From: Deltaproteobacteria bacterium
GTDB lineage: Bacteria > Desulfobacterota > Desulfobacteria > Desulfobacterales > Desulfatibacillaceae
Direction: 5' to 3'
DNA length: 50,561 nt
Assembly (NCBI GenBank): GCA_016235345.1
Contig: JACRLG010000033.1
Coordinates: 1 to 50,561 of the forward strand
Below the pieces are notes generated by a model, which was not told where the DNA came from, searched no databases, and worked only from the letters and a program-made list of their open reading frames with translations. Both the position numbers and the translations under genes were made by a program. Positions 25,267-33,162 of this stretch are shown here, one piece after another. Within the stretch, counting starts at the first letter, position 1. Every line of letters begins with the position of its first letter.

Positions 25267-26445
25267 TTAATCCTCTGTGTTGCAGGGGGCAGCTCGTTCG
25301 CGTCTCTTCGCTCCTACCCCATCCTCGCGTCGCGGCCACGCTCTACCTAAACCGAGCACGATCTCAGAAAACATATAGGAGCGCCAGCACTGACTGGGGT
25401 ACCCACCGCCTTGTGCGCTTGAGGAACTCTCCGAGAGACGCTGGTACAAGCAACCGCCTCGGCATAGGGAGTACCAGAGGCATCCAAGGCAAGCGCCCTT
25501 GAACTTTTCGGATATCGTAGCCAAAGGCCCTGCAGGGAGTTCACGCAACCTTGAAACGAGCTGGTCGTCGTCCACGTTCGCGATCACATAGTTCGGATCG
25601 TCTCCGAACTGATCACACGGAAAGACATCTCCATTCGGCTGAAGCATGATGTGGTTCCAACAAGCTCCTGACATGTGGCAGGCTTCGTTTTCACCTCCAA
25701 GCAATATGTCATCTATGAGCTCGAAGTACTGTATGCGCGGCCGGTTTTCATCGTCGCACTTCCAACGATTGAAAAGCTGTAGGAGTAGTCGCGCATATGG
25801 CATCAGCCATTGACTTCCATCGGGGCTCCTGTTCCATGGTGTCCAGGTCAGCTTGGGCTCCACGTTGATCCGTTCAACGCACAAGGAGCGATAGAACTCG
25901 TAGAGGCGGTCGACATCCAAGCAATCCGGGTCTACCAACGTCGATGTGACCTCGACCGACACGCCTTCCTTACGAAGTATATCCAAAGAGATCATAGCCC
26001 GGGTGTGAGGCGATACGTGGTGCAGACCAGAAGCCCAGCGCCGATGTCGGTCGTTAGCCTCCTGATATGCGTCGATACTCACCCCTACCGAGAATCCTCG
26101 CTCGGCGAAGAAACTGGCCCAGTCGCTATCGATGAGTGTGCCATTGGTATGGAGGCAGTTTTGAAGCAACATCGAGACTCGGCCTGCCTCGGATTCAGCG
26201 GCATCGATGAGTTGCTTCAAACGTTCCCTTCCTGCGAGCGTCGGCTCGCCCCCCTGCCAAGACAACGTGACCTTTTGGCACTCCAATCCGGAGAGCACTC
26301 TGATCAATCGCCCTACCGACCCCGGTTCAAGCCAGCCATGCTGCTGCCGGTTTTTTGGAGATATGTAGCAGTAGTCGCAACTGTAATTGCAGAGCAGTGT
26401 TGGCCGGACAACGACCACAACGGTTTGAAAGACGTTTTCGCTCAC
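25267..26445 (-). CDS. radical SAM/SPASM protein (anSME-like), enzyme D
   Basis: 392 residues. The start is GTG 26443-26445, overlapping the stop of the upstream ligase gene in a GTGA junction. The radical SAM cluster is Cys19, Cys23, Cys26 (CNYSCDYC). Core motifs WQGGEPTLAG and HTNGTL follow. The C-terminal SPASM region has CWNHIMLQPNGDVFPCDQF and then CLGCLWYSLCRGGC, which would bind two auxiliary 4Fe-4S clusters. This is the domain plan of sulfatase-maturing and peptide-modifying enzymes. It is a divergent paralogue of the enzymes at 32133, 38932 and 40068. A basic, disordered tail follows the SPASM domain. Likely substrate is a peptide, by inference. Confidence 0.85.
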   Translation of the reverse strand: MSENVFQTVVVVVRPTLLCNYSCDYCYISPKNRQQHGWLEPGSVGRLIRVLSGLECQKVTLSWQGGEPTLAGRERLKQLIDAAESEAGRVSMLLQNCLHTNGTLIDSDWASFFAERGFSVGVSIDAYQEANDRHRRWASGLHHVSPHTRAMISLDILRKEGVSVEVTSTLVDPDCLDVDRLYEFYRSLCVERINVEPKLTWTPWNRSPDGSQWLMPYARLLLQLFNRWKCDDENRPRIQYFELIDDILLGGENEACHMSGACWNHIMLQPNGDVFPCDQFGDDPNYVIANVDDDQLVSRLRELPAGPLATISEKFKGACLGCLWYSLCRGGCLYQRLSESSSSAQGGGYPSQCWRSYMFSEIVLGLGRAWPRREDGVGAKRRERAAPCNTED

Positions 26446-28130
26446 TGCATCTCTTCCTTCCTATAAACGAAGCAGGTCACCCAGTCCTTCACCGCATCGA
26501 CGCTATGGCCGAGAACAAAAAGCCGCGACCATATCTCGATGTTGAGCGTGGCCCATCGGAGATCGCGTGAGGCAGGTGCATACCGTGCCCAGCTCAGCGC
26601 GGGCTCACGGGAGAGCCCGAACACCACCTCAAATCCACTCCCAAGAATCTCGTCCAATGGCGGCAACCATAACTCAAGCGGGATGTCGAAACCAGACTTG
26701 GGCAGCTCAAGGACCTGAGGCGGGAGTCTCCCCGCAGATAGGTCTCTAACGACAGGTTTTGTTCTTTCCAGCGTCGATAACCGAGGAAGCGACGCCACAC
26801 CGGCCTGTATGACACGCCGTCCCAGATACGGAAAGGCGACCTGTACGCTACCGTACCGTGATGCCGCGTGGAGGCGCAGAAGAGTGAGAGGTAGCGTCTG
26901 GAAGAACTCTGTCATCCAGGCGATGCGCAGTTCTCTCTCCAGTGGATCATTCTCCTCGGATAGGAGCATGCGTAGCCGCGAGGCCAATGCCAGCCGCTCC
27001 GGAAATCCAAAGCCGATTCGCGCGAGGTCGTCGAGACCGCGCAGAAGGAATATTTCTCGCTCCAGATCGCTTCCTGAGACCGATCGTGTCTTAGGCTCGG
27101 AAGGTGCTTCTCTGAGCCGATCGCGGAGTTCGATCAGTCTCGGATATCCGCCAAACAGCTCGTCCGCCCCTTCTCCAGTCAGCATCAGCCGAACGCCTGC
27201 CCTCCCGGCCACTTTGGCAACAAGCGCCAATCCGACATGGTTCGGAAATCCCACGGGCAGCCCAGAATTCACTATGGCGTCAACAAGCCCGGCAAGAAAT
27301 GAACGCCGATCAAGTTGCACTTGAATAAGCTCTAAATTAAGGTGTCGCGCGATTGCAGAAGCGGATACCGATTCGTCAAATTTGTCCTCGCCAACCGCGC
27401 AGGTGAAAGCGGTCACCGGAACATCTCCCTCGCACGCGAGCGCTGCCAGAAGGGTCGAATCGAGACCCCCACTCATGAAAAGTCCGAGCGGACCTTCTCC
27501 ACTCAGACCGCTCAAGGCTTCCCGAATGGCGGTCGCTACTTCCTCCTTTTGAGCCGCTGGCGAGAGGTGGGACCGGGGTTGTGTCAGTATGCCGCCGGTC
27601 CATCTTCCTTCACAGACTGGAATCCTCGAACATAAATCCAATCGCCAAAGCTCGTCGGCTGGAACCATGAATGTGTTCGCGAACGGGAGAGGGCCTCCAA
27701 TCCATCCATCGTAGAAGACGTACTCTCTCAAGGCGCACGGTTCGGCGTCGGGGATCGATCCAAGGCGAAGGAGGACGGGTAGGTCGGCTGCGACCGCCCA
27801 GCCCCAATCAAATGACCGCACGAATACAGGAGAGATGCCAAGGGCATCACGTCGGACCAGAACCGCATCCTTCGCCTCAACATCCAGTCTGGTCGCCCAG
27901 CTCGAGGATCGCTCCAACGCACTCGAAGTCTTAAATGCCCACTCAGGGAGGCCCCATTTTGACTTGTGGATTTCGGGTCCCGGAGGCACTCCCCAGCCGC
28001 CTGAAATCGCCAAGGTCTTTCCAACGGATTGGATGAATGGGCCGTTGTCAACCCAGGCTGGCCAGGATGTATCGAACCTTCGCCGGAGCACAACCGGCGG
28101 CTCTGCGGTAGATGTTTGCACTTCAAGCAT
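26442..28130 (-). CDS. asparagine-synthetase-like ATP-dependent amide ligase
   Basis: 562 residues from the second of two close in-frame ATGs (28130; the other at 28145), overlapping the end of the GT9 gene. The C-terminal domain keeps the ATP pyrophosphatase motif SGGLDS (220-225) and the GEGADELFGGY loop (319-329) that adenylates a carboxylate. The N-terminal glutaminase-like domain is recognisable (RRDALGISPVFV) but has no Cys at position 2, so it cannot release ammonia from glutamine. The same loss is seen in lasso-peptide cyclases and beta-lactam synthetases, which use an amine already in the substrate. An amide- or lactam-forming step on the pathway product is therefore the best guess. 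Confidence 0.8.
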   Translation of the reverse strand: MLEVQTSTAEPPVVLRRRFDTSWPAWVDNGPFIQSVGKTLAISGGWGVPPGPEIHKSKWGLPEWAFKTSSALERSSSWATRLDVEAKDAVLVRRDALGISPVFVRSFDWGWAVAADLPVLLRLGSIPDAEPCALREYVFYDGWIGGPLPFANTFMVPADELWRLDLCSRIPVCEGRWTGGILTQPRSHLSPAAQKEEVATAIREALSGLSGEGPLGLFMSGGLDSTLLAALACEGDVPVTAFTCAVGEDKFDESVSASAIARHLNLELIQVQLDRRSFLAGLVDAIVNSGLPVGFPNHVGLALVAKVAGRAGVRLMLTGEGADELFGGYPRLIELRDRLREAPSEPKTRSVSGSDLEREIFLLRGLDDLARIGFGFPERLALASRLRMLLSEENDPLERELRIAWMTEFFQTLPLTLLRLHAASRYGSVQVAFPYLGRRVIQAGVASLPRLSTLERTKPVVRDLSAGRLPPQVLELPKSGFDIPLELWLPPLDEILGSGFEVVFGLSREPALSWARYAPASRDLRWATLNIEIWSRLFVLGHSVDAVKDWVTCFVYRKEEMQ

Positions 28131-29163
28131 GGCGTTCCATCTCATGTTCAGCGATGTAATCGCAGATAGTTGTTGCTACATCTTCGACTGCAATCCTATT
28201 CATGCACGGCGTGCTTGATGTGCAAGTCATGCGTTGGCACGGATAGCAGTTGGGGTGGTCGGACAGCGATATCGTGGTCCCGCCATCGACAAGGTGGTAA
28301 GGAAACCACTTTGAGGGTTCTGTCGGACCAAAGAGAGTCAGGATTGGTGTTCCGACAGCAAAAGCGAGGTGAGCAAGGGCGCTATCGCAGGTAATCGCGA
28401 TGTCGGCATATGCCAAATTACGCGCAGCCCCGAGCAGAGACGAGTCAAGCAGTATTCGAATGCCCGATGATCGAGCCGCAGTTCGGAGGCAATGTAGGTC
28501 CTCGCTTGGGTCTGCGAGCATTGAAACGGAATATCCGGCTTCGTGAAGTTTGTCTGACAATGAAATCCAACGGCTCAACGGCCAGGACTTGGAGTTTGTA
28601 CTTGCACCAGGACAAAGGCAGATCCCATGGAGGCTTGGAGATTTCCGTCTCTCAACCACACGGGCCATGAGATGTTGACTCGTCTCGAGAATCTTGATGA
28701 TGTCCCGCGGACGACGATCCAGAGTTCGCGCGACAAGTTGCTCGTAGTACTCATGGGCGTATTGAATCTCGGAGTCTGACGAGTACTCTTCCTTTGCTCG
28801 GTCACGAACATTCGATTTTGACTTCCGGGTGAAAACAAAGGTGCTTATCGTCGCTGAGACCGCATCGCTGATTCGATCATGCCGTAGGTCTAACACCTCC
28901 GTGCATCCGAGGAGGGAAACCCACAAAGATAGGCGCGCCGCGTGATATGTCGTTCGCAACCACGAATGGTAGACGGGCGGGCAAGCCAGGCAACTGGCAC
29001 CTCTGAAGATCGCGGCAACGATGGGTGCAGCCTGATCGTTTATAATCAGCGCGATCCGCTCGAATCGTTCACATTCGAATAGAGCGCCGAGAGCTGGCAT
29101 TGCCATTATCGTGTCCCCAATATGATCGGGGCCCACGACGATCAAAGATCTGACGCGTGGCAT
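28123..29163 (-). CDS. glycosyltransferase family 9 (heptosyltransferase-like)
   Basis: 346 residues from ATG 29161-29163, with GGAG five bases upstream. The Rossmann start LIVVGPDHIGDTIMAMPALG, the middle motif CLCPGASTNSKSWPLSRW and the donor-site segment DSALAHLAFAVGTPILTLFGPTEPSKWFP are classic for ADP-heptose transferases. The C-terminal Cys motif (CYPCQRMTC ... CM) is also typical. GT9 enzymes usually build lipopolysaccharide cores, but no LPS gene is nearby, and here the gene is locked into a radical SAM operon by an overlap with the ligase gene. Glycosylation of the operon's product is the simplest reading, by inference. Confidence 0.85.
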   Translation of the reverse strand: MPRVRSLIVVGPDHIGDTIMAMPALGALFECERFERIALIINDQAAPIVAAIFRGASCLACPPVYHSWLRTTYHAARLSLWVSLLGCTEVLDLRHDRISDAVSATISTFVFTRKSKSNVRDRAKEEYSSDSEIQYAHEYYEQLVARTLDRRPRDIIKILETSQHLMARVVERRKSPSLHGICLCPGASTNSKSWPLSRWISLSDKLHEAGYSVSMLADPSEDLHCLRTAARSSGIRILLDSSLLGAARNLAYADIAITCDSALAHLAFAVGTPILTLFGPTEPSKWFPYHLVDGGTTISLSDHPNCYPCQRMTCTSSTPCMNRIAVEDVATTICDYIAEHEMERHA

Positions 29164-29238
29164 AAGAGCTCCATAAAAGAGAAGATTCACGATCTCGACC
29201 CAAACTACTTCTCTATCTGAGAGGATGATTGTATTCGA

Positions 29239-30357
29239 TCACTTGCATCCGATGCTCTTTAAGAATTCGTAGTTGGTTTCAACATGAGGACAGCTGCCGC
29301 ATAAGCAGGACGTTACTGGAACATGAGTGATATGAATCATTTCCTCTTCAGCCCGAAACGCGCGGTACGGCTCGCCGTACCAAATCGACCGGAAGTCCTT
29401 CTCTGGCATCTTCCCCAGGGAATGCGAGCAACCGCAACAGCCAGCCACGGTCCCATCGGCCATCACGCGGGTAAATAAATAGCCGACGATGCACGGAATT
29501 TTGTACTGCTGCTGGGAGTCGATTCTCGTGTAATTAGAAACAACGTTAATACCGCGAGTGGTTCCATATTGAATGGCATCCTCAATAGTCTCGATGGTTC
29601 GTTTCCGGTCTTCTCCCGTCGGCACCTCGGATGCGGTCAAGCGACTCGGGACCATATGGTCGAACACAACCTGTCTAGCCTCGACGGAGGCGGCAAGCCG
29701 GACAAACGAATCTATCTCGGAACAGTTATCTTTGGTTACAACCATCGAAAGCAGGAGATGGGGCTCCTCGGACCGTGCTTCTTTCTTGGCTCTTGCTAAT
29801 CTGTGAAGCATCTCCCGTATATCGAGAAGCGAGTTGGCCGTACCGTTCACTCGGCGATAGGTTGCCTCCGATGCCGCATTTACGCTCACATGGAGGCCAT
29901 GCAGCCCAAAGGGGATCAGTTTCTCGACAGCTCCCGGAGTCAAAAGACGTGAACCGTTTGTGTCGAGAGAGACCCTTGCCCCAGTCTCCCGAATGTACTT
30001 GATCATGTCAGGGTATGCGAGGTTTAAGGTAGGCTCTCCGAGTCCACAAAGGTTGAAGTCCTCAGCGCCCTCGGCGCGAGTCTGATCGACGGCGTTTCGG
30101 AAGACGGCTAAGGACATCTCGCAACTTTGAAGCCGCTCTCCAAGCCAGAGTGCCGTGCCTTCGTCATACCCGAACGCGTCCGACTCCCCAGCAATGGCGA
30201 AGCCGTCCATCGTATATCTCCCTGGACCGTGCATCGCGCAGAACGAGCAAGCTACATTACAGCGGTTCGAAATCTCCAGTTGAACCCATAAAGGCCCTGC
30301 AGGTGGCTCGGCCTTGGTTCGAATCGCTTCCAGCAGTTTCTCCGAAAATCCCCACAT
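29239..30357 (-). CDS. radical SAM protein with SPASM/twitch-like C-terminus, enzyme E
   Basis: 372 residues. ATG 30355-30357 follows AAGGGGGG. The cluster Cys33, Cys37, Cys40 (CNVACSFC) sits in an LEISNRC context typical of MoaA/SPASM proteins. GLGEPTLNLAYPD and LDTNGSRL follow, with a C-terminal set of Cys in GCCGCSHSLG and CLCGSCPH that could hold an auxiliary cluster. It differs from the four anSME-like enzymes of the operon in lacking the HGGEP motif and the YPCD segment. It is separated from the DUF483-like gene upstream by an AT-rich membrane-protein gene. It probably modifies a peptide or attached sugar; the substrate is unknown. Confidence 0.85.
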   Translation of the reverse strand: MWGFSEKLLEAIRTKAEPPAGPLWVQLEISNRCNVACSFCAMHGPGRYTMDGFAIAGESDAFGYDEGTALWLGERLQSCEMSLAVFRNAVDQTRAEGAEDFNLCGLGEPTLNLAYPDMIKYIRETGARVSLDTNGSRLLTPGAVEKLIPFGLHGLHVSVNAASEATYRRVNGTANSLLDIREMLHRLARAKKEARSEEPHLLLSMVVTKDNCSEIDSFVRLAASVEARQVVFDHMVPSRLTASEVPTGEDRKRTIETIEDAIQYGTTRGINVVSNYTRIDSQQQYKIPCIVGYLFTRVMADGTVAGCCGCSHSLGKMPEKDFRSIWYGEPYRAFRAEEEMIHITHVPVTSCLCGSCPHVETNYEFLKSIGCK

Positions 30358-30466
30358 CGGGCCCCCCCTTAGCCTGTACCTGTAATCGAATATTGGATTA
30401 CTGTGATTTTTGCCATCCGCATCATTTTTAAAAACCTCGGCTTGATATATACCTCCAAATACTCAA

Positions 30467-31003
30467 TCAATTACCAAATGTCCCTTGGTTGATAATCTTG
30501 AATCGGCCGTCAATCAGTATGTTAACGGTACTAGTCGTTCGGCAACCTTCTGGAATAGACACCAATGCATTAACTGTGTATTTATCTCTTTTATGAAAGG
30601 GCTTGCATATTAAATCCATTTTCTCTAAAGGTTTAGAAAATTCAGGAATCTCAAGGAGCGTGATCGCATGGAGCCGGTCCTTTCCCGTAGCTGTTGCATA
30701 AACTGTTTTATCGCCATTTGTGAAGTCTATACCAAATTTGAAGCTATCATAATTCTTGTTGCTTAGATTTTCGATATCAACAGTAACATTATACAAATCT
30801 TCGTACTCTGCCACTTCTTCATGATAGGTAATTACTACTTTTACGCCTATATCATTGATGGATGGTTTAAATAAAAGTGGAAACGTATCGATATTAGCGG
30901 CAATCCCTTGAGGCCGGTTCAAATATTTCTCATTCAAAATTCCAATAATTGCCGTTGCCAGGGCTGTGGCAAAAATACTAAGGATAAAAGTGATTGTTTC
31001 CAT
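30467..31003 (-). CDS. AT-rich single-pass membrane protein, function unknown
   Basis: 178 residues from ATG 31001-31003 with AAGGAGAC upstream. An N-terminal membrane helix (ITFILSIFATALATAIIGIL) is followed by a beta-rich domain with IDTFPLLF, DLYNVTVDIENLSNKNYDS and CKPFHKRDKYTVNALVSIPE. It resembles the frameshifted gene at 23112-23656, whose product has the same layout. It is much more AT-rich than the operon genes on both sides, so it looks like a later insertion into the biosynthetic cluster. No function is recognised. Confidence 0.65.
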   Translation of the reverse strand: METITFILSIFATALATAIIGILNEKYLNRPQGIAANIDTFPLLFKPSINDIGVKVVITYHEEVAEYEDLYNVTVDIENLSNKNYDSFKFGIDFTNGDKTVYATATGKDRLHAITLLEIPEFSKPLEKMDLICKPFHKRDKYTVNALVSIPEGCRTTSTVNILIDGRFKIINQGTFGN

Positions 31004-31053
31004 TCTCGTCTCCTTATAGTCAGTCATTCGAGTTGATCGGGCAAAGCCGCAAA

Positions 31054-32136
31054 TTATCGATTGTTATCAAATTGATTCTGTGAATTTGAATATCTCTCTT
31101 CCTTATGCAAGATTAATCGAACATCAGGTAATAATTGTTTATCCATAGCCGTCTCTATCAAGAGGCCCTCTTTAATAGCCTGGAAAGTGACCAACTTGCC
31201 TCTGTGCTCTATCTGTCGGCACAGATCATTCGCTGCCATTCCGATCGACAGGAGTTCGGATGACAGAGCCTCAAATTTGTGCTTGCTTACTGGTCTATAG
31301 CCAATGGGCATAATAAAATTCATGGAATCGATTACCAAGACTGGTGACGAAAGCACGTCCATAAGATACGAACTGGCAGTTGGTGAAATGGATCTCAGTG
31401 CTCTCAGATTTCGTCTCGCCAATATCAACGTTTCACGGCAATCGAGGGCACAAGGTTTATGCGAGATAATTTCGAATCCAAACAATCGGCTATATTGATT
31501 TGTCAATATCGGTGCGTATCCAACGTTATTATCAACCCATTTCGGCTTAAATTCGTCTTTTCTATTAAAGGCTGCTATGCAGCACTGAGGATAGCCAAAC
31601 AATCTACCCAATTCGGCATCATTCTGGAGTAACTCGCTCGCCCATGCCCTCAGTACCATATCAGCATCTCTTGAGAGATAGACAAATACCTTGGCTCCTG
31701 CATCCCATACGCCTTTTGGAAGCACCACAACATTATCAGAGTAGGTTCGCTTCGAATCTATAGGAATCGTTCGCATAAGAAACGGACTGGGCACAGCTGC
31801 CAAGCCCAGAACATGGGCCCGTCTCACTGCGGCGGCAACCATTCCGGCTGGAACGATAATACGAGCTGTATCACGTCCGCCGCATAGGACCAGAAGACAC
31901 TCCTGTGCGCCCGGACCTATGCCACGCAGCGATTCTGGTAAGGGATCGCTTTCGCGGGAGCTTGTTAGGCGCGAGCCCCACAAGTGAATCCACTGTTCTT
32001 TCCATCTCTGTATTGAACATCGATTAACTGTGTCTATTTCCAAATCGTTGGCGTCTGTCGGATAAACCGGGCAGTAATCACAACTGTTGTCTGTCTCAAA
32101 TGCCGATAAAGACCATTTGGGTAGATGATAGCTCAT
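31054..32136 (-). CDS. stand-alone Cys-rich DUF483-like protein
   Basis: 360 residues. The ATG at 32134-32136 overlaps the upstream stop as ATGA, which shows translational coupling and rules out the longer open frame. An N-terminal CDYC pair (19-22) is followed by LFGYPQCCIAAF (about 179-190) and HKPCALDCRETLILARRN (226-243). This pattern of GYPxCC, then His-x-Pro-Cys-x-x-x-Cys-Arg, recurs in the C-terminal domain of the 1021-residue radical SAM protein of the same operon and resembles DUF483 proteins. The paired Cys suggest a metal or Fe-S site or a thiol chemistry role. Function unknown; the family name is my best match. Confidence 0.7.
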   Translation of the reverse strand: MSYHLPKWSLSAFETDNSCDYCPVYPTDANDLEIDTVNRCSIQRWKEQWIHLWGSRLTSSRESDPLPESLRGIGPGAQECLLVLCGGRDTARIIVPAGMVAAAVRRAHVLGLAAVPSPFLMRTIPIDSKRTYSDNVVVLPKGVWDAGAKVFVYLSRDADMVLRAWASELLQNDAELGRLFGYPQCCIAAFNRKDEFKPKWVDNNVGYAPILTNQYSRLFGFEIISHKPCALDCRETLILARRNLRALRSISPTASSYLMDVLSSPVLVIDSMNFIMPIGYRPVSKHKFEALSSELLSIGMAANDLCRQIEHRGKLVTFQAIKEGLLIETAMDKQLLPDVRLILHKEERYSNSQNQFDNNR

Positions 32137-33161
32137 CGAATAATGCCGCAATAGGGTGATGGATGATCGAAGGAGCCGAACGTCATATATCGTTGGTACG
32201 GGCAAGCTCCACGACATATTTCGGCCCATTGGCATGACCGACAGGCTGACGGAACAACAGAAGCGGCCCGTTGATACGAGAGATACGTATCACCAGACAT
32301 GATTTCCATGAGAGACGTAGTATGAATATTACCAACGCACATGCTCGAGTTTCCATGAAACAGATCGCAAGGGAATACGTCCCCGGTCCAGTCGACGGCG
32401 ATGTTTGTAAAACATTGCTCGCGACAGAACACGCACGTGGAAGGCTTTCCCACTCCGGGAGTGGACCATTCCCCAAGCGTCGGAATTTCCAACCCATATG
32501 ATGACTCTGATTCAGATGCGGCCTTCAGGGCAGTGACAAATCTTGAGAATGCGCTTGCCGAGACGGGCCTAATCCATCGCGATGAGCCTCGATTCAAGCG
32601 AGGTTCGAAGTGAAGCTGGTTAATCTGGAGACTTCGGCATAAGTCGAGCAACTCAGATGCAATTTCCCATGTATCATCATGTACGGTCGTGCTCACAGAG
32701 GCACCGAGTTCCGACTTGGAGGCAATTCTCAAAGCTATGACAGCTCGTTCGAAAGATCCCGAGCCGTCGACATCGTGCCGGTAACGATCATGGAAAGACT
32801 TGGGGCCATCAATGCTCACGGACACAGATACTTGAAGCGACTTGAAGATATCCATCCAGGATTCGTCCAAGAGCAGTCCATTGGTATGCACGCAAGTGTA
32901 GATCGACTGGTGCCGTCCGCAATAGGATTTGAGAATCTCGGAAGCCTGAACGAAGTAGTTCTGACCAACAGTGAGAGGTTCGCCACCGTGCCACGCGACC
33001 ACTATTCGGGGTTGTGGCAGCGAAGCGAGTTGACTGGCGAGTTTGGACAGCGTTGGAAATTGCAGGCGTTGTTCCGGCCCTGATACACGATCGCCGCAAT
33101 ATGCACACGCAAGGTTGCACACTGTTCCGGATTTGATCAGCAGCTGTATTTGCTCGTTCAT
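32133..33161 (-). CDS. radical SAM/SPASM protein (anSME-like), enzyme C
   Basis: 342 residues. ATG 33159-33161 begins two bases after the upstream stop; a GTG 21 bases earlier is possible. The cluster Cys15, Cys19, Cys22 (CNLACAYC), AWHGGEPLTVG, HTNGLLLD and SVSIDGPKSFHDRYR define the radical SAM core. The SPASM part has CFTNIAVDWTGDVFPCDLF and CRSCQWAEICRGACPYQ. It is colinear with the enzymes at 40068, 38932 and 25267. It sits between the B12-radical SAM fusion and the stand-alone DUF483-like protein, overlapping the latter, so the three products may act together. Confidence 0.87.
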   Translation of the reverse strand: MNEQIQLLIKSGTVCNLACAYCGDRVSGPEQRLQFPTLSKLASQLASLPQPRIVVAWHGGEPLTVGQNYFVQASEILKSYCGRHQSIYTCVHTNGLLLDESWMDIFKSLQVSVSVSIDGPKSFHDRYRHDVDGSGSFERAVIALRIASKSELGASVSTTVHDDTWEIASELLDLCRSLQINQLHFEPRLNRGSSRWIRPVSASAFSRFVTALKAASESESSYGLEIPTLGEWSTPGVGKPSTCVFCREQCFTNIAVDWTGDVFPCDLFHGNSSMCVGNIHTTSLMEIMSGDTYLSYQRAASVVPSACRSCQWAEICRGACPYQRYMTFGSFDHPSPYCGIIR

Positions 33162-33162
33162 C

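Noticed and set aside
26442-28130. Lasso-peptide biosynthesis by the asparagine-synthetase-like protein
   Set aside because: A lasso locus needs a McjB-type peptidase or RRE protein and usually a transporter; none is present, and the small gene tail does not fit a typical lasso core. Only the ligase chemistry is kept as an analogy.
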